Below are positions 1 through 5,123 of a stretch of DNA of 5,123 bases, piece after piece. Position 1 is the stretch's first letter; each line of letters begins with the position of its first letter. Source of the DNA: a bacterium UBP1_UBA4771. Lineage in GTDB: Bacteria > Krumholzibacteriota > Krumholzibacteriia > Krumholzibacteriales > Krumholzibacteriaceae. Made by a program: the position numbers and the translations under genes. Where the stretch lies: positions 8,855-13,977 of the forward strand of contig DHHN01000090.1 of assembly GCA_002403295.1 (NCBI GenBank), read 5' to 3'. The notes under the pieces were generated by a model. That model had not been told where the DNA came from and ran no database searches. It saw nothing but the letters and a program-made list of their open reading frames with translations.

Positions 1-575
1 GCTTCCTTGATGGCGGTGACGTCGTTCGGGATGACCCGCCATTCGGTGATGCGCCGCCCGTACGCGCAGGCCGGATTGACGCAGGCGGGCGTCGGACAGC
101 CGCCGGGATACGGATTGCAGCTCTCGGCCACCGTGCCGAGGAGCGAGAGGTAGTTCGTCGTTATCCATGCGTTGCCGCCGCTGTTGCAGCTCGTGCCGAC
201 CGGGTTGCAGGCGACGACGTTGACTTCGGAAAAGTCGTTCGTGATCGACTGCTGGATCAGGATCTTCGACTCGAGATCCCCGAGCCCGGCGAACGCCCAG
301 CAGGTGCCGTAGGGGTTCTGGTTCTTGACCGAGGTGACTCCGCCGAGCGCGCGCCAGTCCCACGACGGAGGGGGCACGAGCATGCCGGCAGGCTCGCGCA
401 TGGGCACGAGTCCCCTGAGGTCGACCGGCGGCGGGAAGTAGCCGAAATCCTCGGCCGGGGCCACGTGTACGGGCTTCGGCGCTTTGGTTGGTCTCTGGGC
501 GTACAGGTCGCCCGCGACGAGCGATATCCCCGCGAACACGGCGAGAACGGCGCGAAGCGATCTCCGATGGATCAT
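1..575 (-). CDS. Secreted papain-family (C1A) cysteine peptidase, N-terminal part (3' end off the left edge)
   Basis: About 191 residues are visible when the minus strand is translated from the ATG at 573-575. Residues 1-26 form a Sec signal peptide: basic HRRSLR, a hydrophobic stretch AVLAVFAGISLVAG, then LYA|Q as the likely cleavage site. Residues 72-96 carry the papain-fold entry: WDWR, then VTSVKNQ with the oxyanion-hole Gln at 86, then GTCWAF with the nucleophile Cys at 92 (codon 300-302). The Gln-Cys spacing of six matches papain. SEVNVVAC (116-123) and SCNSGG (129-134) match the family's 'SEQ..VDC' and 'GCNGG' blocks. The catalytic His and Asn lie in the missing part. Only about 45 residues separate the signal peptide from the mature domain, with no I29-type propeptide helix. 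The papain Cys22 position is Tyr89. The start at 575 has AAAGGAG 8 nt upstream, but in-frame ATGs at 593 and 611 are also possible. It is probably exported to the periplasm or beyond. The family call is firm; substrate and any C-terminal domains are unknown. Confidence 0.88.
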   Translation of the reverse strand, partial: MIHRRSLRAVLAVFAGISLVAGDLYAQRPTKAPKPVHVAPAEDFGYFPPPVDLRGLVPMREPAGMLVPPPSWDWRALGGVTSVKNQNPYGTCWAFAGLGDLESKILIQQSITNDFSEVNVVACNPVGTSCNSGGNAWITTNYLSLLGTVAESCNPYPGGCPTPACVNPACAYGRRITEWRVIPNDVTAIKE

Positions 576-611
576 ATACGGGGCTCCTTTCATTGACGTG
601 GCTCCTCCCAT
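576..611 (-). repeat. 18-nt imperfect tandem repeat carrying alternative start codons and Shine-Dalgarno sites
   Basis: Read on the minus strand, positions 611-594 (ATGGGAGGAGCCACGTCA) and 593-576 (ATGAAAGGAGCCCCGTAT) match at 13 of 18 bases, and the next codon is the ATG at 575. Each copy begins with an in-frame ATG and contains an AGGAG core, so the copies provide two start sites with good ribosome binding sites. GGAGGAG (602-608) lies 8 nt before the ATG at 593, and AAAGGAG (584-590) lies 8 nt before the ATG at 575. The ATG at 611 has no visible Shine-Dalgarno site and lies only a few bases after the predicted transcription start. The functional start cannot be settled from sequence; 575 gives the most typical signal peptide n-region. 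Confidence 0.55.
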
Positions 612-621
612 TTTGCGGCGA

Positions 622-651
622 ATTATATCACATTGATCTTCGCCGCTCCAA
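622..651 (-). promoter_or_regulatory. Sigma70-type extended -10 promoter for the cysteine peptidase gene
   Basis: On the minus strand a perfect TATAAT (forward 622-627) is preceded by TG plus one base, making an extended -10 element. A TTGGAG box (forward 646-651) sits 18 nt upstream as a moderate -35. Transcription would start near 615, giving a leader of about 20 or 40 nt for starts at 593 or 575. The -10 match is striking against the GC-rich surroundings. Promoter consensus in this organism is unknown. Confidence 0.6.
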
Positions 652-663
652 CGGATATATCCG
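652..663. promoter_or_regulatory. 12-bp perfect palindrome, candidate operator
   Basis: CGGATATATCCG is its own reverse complement. It abuts the -35 box of the leftward peptidase promoter and lies in the divergent intergenic region, a typical place for a dimeric regulator to bind. I recognise no specific regulator for it, and only one copy is seen in the region. A 12-bp palindrome can occur by chance, so the assignment is tentative. Confidence 0.3.
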
Positions 664-720
664 GGAACCTATCCATCCGAGATCCCTTGGCGTGCGCCCG
701 CCGCCCGCCGGCGTTTTTCG

Positions 721-749
721 TTGCGCGCGCGGCCGCCCGCCGCTATGAT
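721..749 (+). promoter_or_regulatory. Candidate promoter for the beta-barrel gene
   Basis: TTGCGC (721-726) and TATGAT (744-749) are separated by 17 nt. The -10 matches the sigma70 consensus at five of six bases and the -35 at three. Initiation near 756 would leave a leader of about 27 nt that includes the GAGGA ribosome binding site. A weaker alternative pair, TTGATC (633-638) and TATATC (656-661), also has a 17-nt spacer, but it overlaps the leftward promoter and palindrome. Confidence 0.4.
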
Positions 750-770
750 GGCTCTCTCGCGCGGATTCAC

Positions 771-775
771 GAGGA
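771..775 (+). promoter_or_regulatory. Ribosome binding site that fixes the beta-barrel gene start at 783
   Basis: GAGGA lies 7 nt before the ATG at 783. That ATG is followed at once by a textbook signal peptide. The longer in-frame reading from 633 puts 50 Arg/Pro-rich residues ahead of the signal peptide and is not supported. Confidence 0.65.
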
Positions 776-782
776 CGGCGTC

Positions 783-2405
783 ATGAAATCGATTCGCATA
801 GCCGCACCGGCGATCGCGGTGTCGCTCCTGCTCGCAGCGCGCGGCGCCGCGGCCCAGGAATCGGCCCGTATCATGGCCCTCGGCGGTTCCGCCGTTTCGG
901 GCGTCATCGCCGATCACTACACCGACCTGTATCTCAGCCCCGTCTACGCGCTCGACGCGGACAACATCTCTCTCTGGTACACGAGGAGGGGCGAACCGGC
1001 TCTCGCCTTCGTTTCCGGGTTGCCGTACGCGGGCGCGGCCGTTCTCGGCGTCGTTTCCGGGATGTCGTACAATCCATCCGACGAGGCGGCCCTGTACGGT
1101 CTGAAGCTCGGCGCATGGCGGATCGCGCTCACCTCCCGGTGGTCGTTCAACAAGGATTACAGCGACGAAACGAAGAGCCTGATCCAAACGAGATGGGGTA
1201 ACGAGATTCGGACGTCGATGCGCCATCGCGACGCCGACGCGGACGCCTGGCTGCTCGATTTCGCCGCCGCCCGGCCCGCGGGAGGCGACCGGATCTTCGG
1301 GCTGCGCCTGCGCGGATCGGGCTTTTACAATCAATATTGCGACGTATCCCGGATCCGCTCGTACAGTTACGAGGACTCGCCGTTCATCGATCTCCGGGCG
1401 TACGGCAAATACGAAGACGGACAGAATTACGTCTCCCGGCGGGTCGCCCTCGACGTTCAGGGCGCGCTCGGCCGAAAACGGGACGGACGACCCATCGACG
1501 AGATCTCAGTGACGGTCTCCATGCACCGGCTCGTTCGGTTTTCGCAAGTAACCGACTTCGATTTGACTCAGCGCTTCGACTCCTACGGCGGGACGACGCA
1601 CTACAGCCGCAGCCTGATCGCCGGGGTCGACTCCCGGGAAGGAGACATGTGGAGCCTGGGCGCGGCGTATCGCCGCGCGCTCTCCGGCGGCATCCGTCTG
1701 TACACGGAAGGCTCCGTCGCGATCCTCTCGTACGACGCGGCGACGAACGCGAGCTCGGAGATTTATTACTGGAATTACACGCCCACGAAAAACGATCTCT
1801 TCTCCGCCTCGCTGTCGGGGAACGGCTCCGTCGTCCGCGGCGCCTTCGCCGCGAGGGCGGGAAAGGCGTTCGCCCTCCATCCGACGCTCGATCTTTACGT
1901 GACGGCCGGCGGCGCCTTTGTCCGGAGCGCGTGCGAGGAGAATCCGCTCGCCCGATACGCGTACCGGGAAGACGGGGAGGCGGCATTCGGCCTGGAGGCG
2001 CCCGTCGTGTACGCGTTCGCCGAAACGCGAGCCTCCCTCTTCTTGCCGCTCTCGATCGATTTTCACCCCTCGAGCTGGTTCTCGTACTTCGCGGCCTTCG
2101 TCCCCCACGCGCAGTGGAGCAGGGTGACGGGCGAGGAGCCGTTCGCGAGCCCCTTCGTATTCTATCCTCCGGCGGCGGCATGGATTCCCGACGGACCCTC
2201 CGCCGCGGCGCTCTCCCCGGGACAGTTCGACGAGCCGTTCGCCGCGGTCGAACGCCGCGAGGAGGCGTTCGATACGAGCCACTCCTTCGCCTGCGGATTC
2301 TCGCTGCATTACGGGGAGCGGTTCTCGGTCGACGTCTACACGAGATACAGCGTTATCCCGAGTTACTGGAACGATCTTGCCGCGAACGTCCGGTTCGGAT
2401 TCTAG
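783..2405 (+). CDS. Predicted outer-membrane beta-barrel protein of unknown function
   Basis: The product has 540 residues. Residues 1-24 are a Sec signal peptide (MKSIR, hydrophobic core, cleavage after AAA before QES). Residues 27-57, with ALGG near 32-35 and DLYLSP at 48-53, loosely resemble the start of FadL/PorV-like barrels, where an 'MGGA...ALYYNPAGL' pattern is common. The rest is a succession of short amphipathic segments rich in Tyr, Phe and Trp with alternating small or polar residues, for example near IRLYTEGSVAILSY and LDLYVTAGGAFV. There is no hydrophobic transmembrane helix. The last strand ends in NVRFGF, and a C-terminal Phe is the usual recognition signal of barrels assembled by BAM. 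A Pro/Ala-rich stretch of about 50 residues (448-498) before the last strands may be a large loop. No TonB box, plug or enzyme motif is seen. It is divergent from the secreted peptidase and convergent with sppA. A porin, lipid transporter or secretion-linked barrel are all possible; I do not recognise the family. The reading frame is certain and the outer-membrane location likely. Confidence 0.8.
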   Translation: MKSIRIAAPAIAVSLLLAARGAAAQESARIMALGGSAVSGVIADHYTDLYLSPVYALDADNISLWYTRRGEPALAFVSGLPYAGAAVLGVVSGMSYNPSDEAALYGLKLGAWRIALTSRWSFNKDYSDETKSLIQTRWGNEIRTSMRHRDADADAWLLDFAAARPAGGDRIFGLRLRGSGFYNQYCDVSRIRSYSYEDSPFIDLRAYGKYEDGQNYVSRRVALDVQGALGRKRDGRPIDEISVTVSMHRLVRFSQVTDFDLTQRFDSYGGTTHYSRSLIAGVDSREGDMWSLGAAYRRALSGGIRLYTEGSVAILSYDAATNASSEIYYWNYTPTKNDLFSASLSGNGSVVRGAFAARAGKAFALHPTLDLYVTAGGAFVRSACEENPLARYAYREDGEAAFGLEAPVVYAFAETRASLFLPLSIDFHPSSWFSYFAAFVPHAQWSRVTGEEPFASPFVFYPPAAAWIPDGPSAAALSPGQFDEPFAAVERREEAFDTSHSFACGFSLHYGERFSVDVYTRYSVIPSYWNDLAANVRFGF

Positions 2406-2426
2406 ATGCGTCGAGCGCGGAGCCGA

Positions 2427-2451
2427 GGCGGCGGGGCGAACGCCCTCCGCC
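2427..2451. terminator. GC-rich hairpin between convergent genes, possible terminator
   Basis: GGCGG (2427-2431), a bulged C, then GGGGC pairs across a GAAC loop (2438-2441) with GCCCT and CCGCC (2442-2451). This gives about ten pairs including one G-T wobble. It begins 21 nt after the barrel gene's stop and ends 8 nt before the sppA stop codon (2460-2462). It could therefore serve both convergent transcripts. No T-tract follows in either direction, so it is not a canonical intrinsic terminator. Confidence 0.35.
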
Positions 2452-2459
2452 GGGCGCGC

Positions 2460-4160
2460 TCATCGCGGCAGCCCCGGCGGCGCTTCGTGCCTGATGAACA
2501 GCCCGCTCCGCGAGCGCGCGCCGTCGGAGAGCGCGCGACGGAGAACGCGGGCGATCGCGTCCTCGAGGAGATTCCGCGACAGCATCTGCTGGAAGAGCGT
2601 CGTGCGGCGCGGGTAGTGAACGAGCACGACCCGCGAGGCGTCGATCCCGGCGAGCTCGCAGGCGGCCTCGACGGCCGCGGAGAGATCCCCGATCCCGTCG
2701 ACGAGGCCGTTCGAGACGGCCTGCTCCCCCGTCCAGACGCGCCCGCGCGCGAGGCCGTCCACCGAGTCGACCGGCATCTCGCGAAAGCGGGCGATCTCCT
2801 CGATCCAGCCCCGATAAAACCTCCAGTGCTCCTCCTCGACGAGCCGCCGCTCGTCCTCGGAGAAATCACGGTAATCGGATTGGATGAGCGAATGCGCGGC
2901 CGTTCCGATCTCGTCCTTCGCGATCCCGAGCTTGTCGTAGAGACCCCGCATGTTGAGCTTCCCCGTGATCGAACCGATCGAGCCGGTGAAGGTCGCGGGA
3001 AGCGCCACGATGCGATCGGCGCGGTAACTGATCTCGTAGCCGCCCGAGGCGGCGACGTCCGACATCGAGACGACGACGGGCTTCTCGAGCGAGGTGAGCT
3101 CGACCTCGCGCGCGACAAGATCCCCCGCGATCCCGTCCCCTCCCGGCGAATCGACGCGCAGGACCACCGCCTTGACGCCGCCGTCCTCGCGCGCACGCCG
3201 CAGCTCCGCCGCGATCGTCCGCGCCCCCATGATCTCGCCGGTGACGGGATTGAACCCGTTCTCCCCCGCCTCTATGACGCCCTGCGCGTGGATGACGGCG
3301 ACGCGCGGGCCGGCGAACGACGAGCCGGCGCGCTTCGCGCGGAGATAGTCCGCGGCGTCGACGAGAGCGGCGCCCCGCTCCTCGAAGATCGATTCGACTT
3401 CGTCCCAATGGCGGATGCCGTCGATCAGGCCGCTCTCGAGCGCGCTCGCCGGCGAGAAGAGCCCGCGGTCGAGCCAGCGGCGCACCGTGTCCGCGACGAC
3501 CCCGCGCGCGGCGGCGGCGTCCTCGACGAACCCGTCGTACAAACCGGCGAGGAGCCATTCGGCCATCTCGCGCGACTCGGGAGTGCGATTCGTCTCCGTG
3601 TACGTTTCGGCGGCCGATTTGTACCGCTCGATACGGTGGATGTTGGGCTTGATGCCGAGCTTGTCGAACGCGCCGCGCAGATACGTCGCGCTCGAGGCGG
3701 GGCCCGGAACGACGAGGTATCCCGAGGGCGGCATGAAGAGCGAATCGGCCGCGCTCGCGACGAGGTAGTGGTGCCCGTAGAGGATCGGCGAGAAGGCGAC
3801 CGCCTGCTTGCCGCTCCCGCGGAAGCGCGCGACGGCCCGGGCGAGCTCCTGGCACTTCGCGGCTCCCGCGCCCGACGGATGGATCCTGAGAATGATCCCC
3901 GTGACGCGCGCGTCCTTCGCCGCGGCGTCGAGACTGGCGAGCGCGTCGCTCTGCGTGAGCTCGCGGCGCCCGAAGAGCGAGCCGGGGGCGAACGAGGGAT
4001 GATACTCGAGCATCTCCCCGCTCACCTCGAGCACGATCGCCGTCTTGCGCGAGAGCGACGGCGCCGCGGGACGGAAGCTCATGAGCGCGACGGCCGGGAG
4101 GACGAAGAGGAAAACGAGAAGCGCGAGCGCGAGGATGAGCCGCTTCGAGCGAATGGTCAT
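2460..4160 (-). CDS. sppA: Signal peptide peptidase SppA, 67K type (membrane-bound S49 serine protease)
   Basis: The product has 566 residues, slightly shorter than E. coli SppA (618). SppA degrades cleaved signal peptides and other membrane-associated peptides, acting on the periplasmic face of the inner membrane. Residues 1-6 are basic, and residues 8-28 form one hydrophobic anchor (LILALALLVFLFVLPAVALM). Two S49 domains follow. The N-terminal one (about 40-270) holds RIERYKSAAETY with the general-base Lys181 (codon 3618-3620), matching E. coli Lys209 in its YKSAVEPF block. The C-terminal one (about 286-500) holds RVDSPGG (335-341) and DVAASGGYEIS with the nucleophile Ser372 (codon 3045-3047), then TFTGSIGSI. 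Both halves of the Ser/Lys dyad are intact, so it should be active. The start is supported by GGAGGT 9 nt upstream and the anchor that follows. It lies 40 nt downstream of the phosphotransacylase gene on the same strand, probably in one transcript. A basic tail of about 50 residues follows the second domain. Confidence 0.95.
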   Translation of the reverse strand: MTIRSKRLILALALLVFLFVLPAVALMSFRPAAPSLSRKTAIVLEVSGEMLEYHPSFAPGSLFGRRELTQSDALASLDAAAKDARVTGIILRIHPSGAGAAKCQELARAVARFRGSGKQAVAFSPILYGHHYLVASAADSLFMPPSGYLVVPGPASSATYLRGAFDKLGIKPNIHRIERYKSAAETYTETNRTPESREMAEWLLAGLYDGFVEDAAAARGVVADTVRRWLDRGLFSPASALESGLIDGIRHWDEVESIFEERGAALVDAADYLRAKRAGSSFAGPRVAVIHAQGVIEAGENGFNPVTGEIMGARTIAAELRRAREDGGVKAVVLRVDSPGGDGIAGDLVAREVELTSLEKPVVVSMSDVAASGGYEISYRADRIVALPATFTGSIGSITGKLNMRGLYDKLGIAKDEIGTAAHSLIQSDYRDFSEDERRLVEEEHWRFYRGWIEEIARFREMPVDSVDGLARGRVWTGEQAVSNGLVDGIGDLSAAVEAACELAGIDASRVVLVHYPRRTTLFQQMLSRNLLEDAIARVLRRALSDGARSRSGLFIRHEAPPGLPR

Positions 4161-4169
4161 GGTTTCGCG

Positions 4170-4175
4170 ACCTCC
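4170..4175 (-). promoter_or_regulatory. Ribosome binding site of sppA
   Basis: On the minus strand, GGAGGT lies 9 nt before the ATG at 4158-4160, in the 40-nt gap after the upstream gene. Its strength suggests independent, efficient translation initiation within the shared transcript. No promoter-like pair is apparent in the gap. Confidence 0.65.
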
Positions 4176-4200
4176 GTGCCGGGGCCGCCGCTTCGCGCCC

Positions 4201-5123
4201 TTACGGCGTGCCGCCGCCGAAACTCCCCTGCTTCATCGCCACGATGCAGGCGAGGGAGATCGAGGCAAGCTTCGAGCGCGAGGAATCGCCCCGCGATGTG
4301 AGGATGATGGGTATGCCTCCGCCGACGACGACGCCGGCGAGATACGCTCCCGAGGAGACGGTGAGCGTCTTGTAGACGACGTTGCCCGACTCGATGTCCG
4401 GCATGAGCAGCATGTCGGCGTTCCCACGGATCTCGCCCTTGTAACCCTTTTCCGAGGCCGAGCGCGGATCGATCGCGACGTCGAGCGAGAGCGGGCCCTC
4501 GACGACGCAATCGTCGCGGCCCCGGTACTCCTCTGCGAGATCGCCCGCGAGCATCGAGGACTCGACGTGGGGGTTGCGCGTCTCGACCGCCGATATGATC
4601 GCGACCTTCGGTTTCGTGATGTTGAGATAGCGGAGCACGCGGAGCGCGTTCTCGAGAATCTTGCGCTTCATCTCGCGGTCGGGCGCGGGGTTCACCGCCG
4701 CGTCGGTGACGGTGAGGAGCTTCGGGTAGGTCGGCACCTGGAAGATGCCGACGTGGCTGTACACGCGCCCCTTCTCGAGCTTGCCGCTCTCCTTGAGGTA
4801 ACGGAGCGCTCCCCGCATGACCTCCTCCGTCTTGACGCCGCCCTTCATGAGAAGGTCCGCCTCCCCCGCCGCGTAGAGGGCGATCGCCCGCTCGACGGGC
4901 GAGTCCGTGTCGACGATCCGGTAGTTGTCGCCGTCGACCTTGATGTCGTACTCCCACGCGAGCTTCGACACCTCGTAGAAATCGCCGACGAGGAGGAATT
5001 TCGCGATCGGGTAGCGCCCCTCCTCGTTCGCCTGCTTCGCCGCGACGACGGCGTCCTCGTTTTCGGCGCCGACGATCGCGATGCGCGGAGCGGCGCCCTT
5101 GGCGACCATCGAGCGCGCGAGGT
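4201..5123 (-). CDS. ptb: Phosphate butyryltransferase / phosphate acetyltransferase family enzyme (5' end open at the right edge)
   Basis: The enzyme transfers an acyl group between CoA and phosphate (butyryl-CoA + Pi to butyryl-phosphate + CoA, or the acetyl equivalent) in the cytoplasm, linking acyl-CoA to ATP formation through an acyl kinase. Counting from the ATG at 5107-5109, 302 residues are seen, near the usual length of about 300. Family blocks are ADLLMKG (84-90), EGPLSLDVAID (204-214), ADMLLMPDIESGNVVYKTL (231-249) and PIILTSRGDSSRSKLASI (267-284). These resemble clostridial Ptb (MPNIETGNVMYKTL, VVLTSRADS) more than acetyl-specific Pta, so Ptb is preferred; acyl chain length is not proven. 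The frame stays open to the edge, reading LARS before that Met, with no Shine-Dalgarno in the 14 bases available. Clostridial Ptb has about 17 residues ahead of the equivalent first strand, so the true start is probably just outside. The usual partner, an acyl kinase, is not downstream; sppA is. Confidence 0.88.
   Translation of the reverse strand, partial: LARSMVAKGAAPRIAIVGAENEDAVVAAKQANEEGRYPIAKFLLVGDFYEVSKLAWEYDIKVDGDNYRIVDTDSPVERAIALYAAGEADLLMKGGVKTEEVMRGALRYLKESGKLEKGRVYSHVGIFQVPTYPKLLTVTDAAVNPAPDREMKRKILENALRVLRYLNITKPKVAIISAVETRNPHVESSMLAGDLAEEYRGRDDCVVEGPLSLDVAIDPRSASEKGYKGEIRGNADMLLMPDIESGNVVYKTLTVSSGAYLAGVVVGGGIPIILTSRGDSSRSKLASISLACIVAMKQGSFGGGTP

Noticed and set aside
627..637. 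Short inverted repeat ATCA-cat-TGAT overlapping the peptidase -10 box
   Set aside because: The arms are only four bases and do not extend, so a chance occurrence is likely. It lacks a full CRP-type TGTGA/TCACA pair.
633..782. In-frame 50-residue N-terminal extension of the barrel gene from the ATG at 633
   Set aside because: It would place an Arg/Pro-rich segment before a clear signal peptide, it has no Shine-Dalgarno site, and it overlaps the promoter region. The ATG at 783 has GAGGA at good spacing.
1337..2494. Second plus-strand frame within the barrel gene (385 codons)
   Set aside because: The translation is Arg/Pro/Gly-rich with no motif, while the overlapping frame has a signal peptide and barrel pattern.
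2406..4301. Long open reading frame on the plus strand opposite sppA and ptb (631 codons)
   Set aside because: It is a GC-rich antisense shadow with an Arg/Glu/Asp-dominated, low-complexity translation. The minus strand carries SppA with intact catalytic motifs.
4157..4957. Minus-strand alternative frame across the phosphotransacylase gene (266 codons)
   Set aside because: It is an Arg/Gly/His-rich shadow, and the other frame matches Ptb family motifs throughout.
1..5123. Search for a novel defence, mobile or RNA-based system
   Set aside because: No CRISPR-like repeats, transposase, integrase, toxin-antitoxin pair, tRNA or structured RNA signature was found. All long stretches are explained by four protein genes.

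Overview
The window is GC-rich and densely coded, and looks like a piece of a Gram-negative-type bacterial chromosome. Two features suggest a diderm. One is a secreted protein with a beta-barrel strand pattern and a terminal Phe. The other is a membrane-anchored, two-domain signal peptide peptidase (SppA 67K type). The combination of phosphate butyryltransferase, a secreted papain-like peptidase and a FadL/PorV-like barrel N-terminus would fit a high-GC lineage near the FCB group. That placement is an impression from gene content, because there is no rRNA or marker gene here.

Layout. (1) Positions 1-575, minus strand: 5' part of a secreted papain-family (C1A) cysteine peptidase, running off the left edge. 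(2) Positions 576-782: a 207-nt divergent control region. It holds a good extended -10 promoter for the peptidase, a 12-bp perfect palindrome just behind its -35 box, an 18-nt imperfect duplication around the peptidase start, and a plausible promoter and RBS for the rightward gene. (3) Positions 783-2405, plus strand: a 540-residue exported protein of unknown function, predicted to be an outer-membrane beta-barrel. (4) Positions 2406-2459: a short convergent gap with a GC-rich hairpin. (5) Positions 2460-5123, minus strand: a two-gene unit transcribed right to left, phosphate butyryl/acetyltransferase (5' end probably beyond the right edge) followed 40 nt later by sppA.

How the genes relate. 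The peptidase and the barrel protein are divergent envelope or secreted genes sharing a control region. Ptb and SppA are probably co-transcribed but have no obvious shared pathway. In the classic arrangement ptb is paired with a butyrate kinase, which is not seen here and could lie beyond the right edge. I found no RNA gene, mobile element, CRISPR array or defence system. The window looks like ordinary core and envelope gene content. The least explained items are the barrel protein and the layout of the divergent control region.
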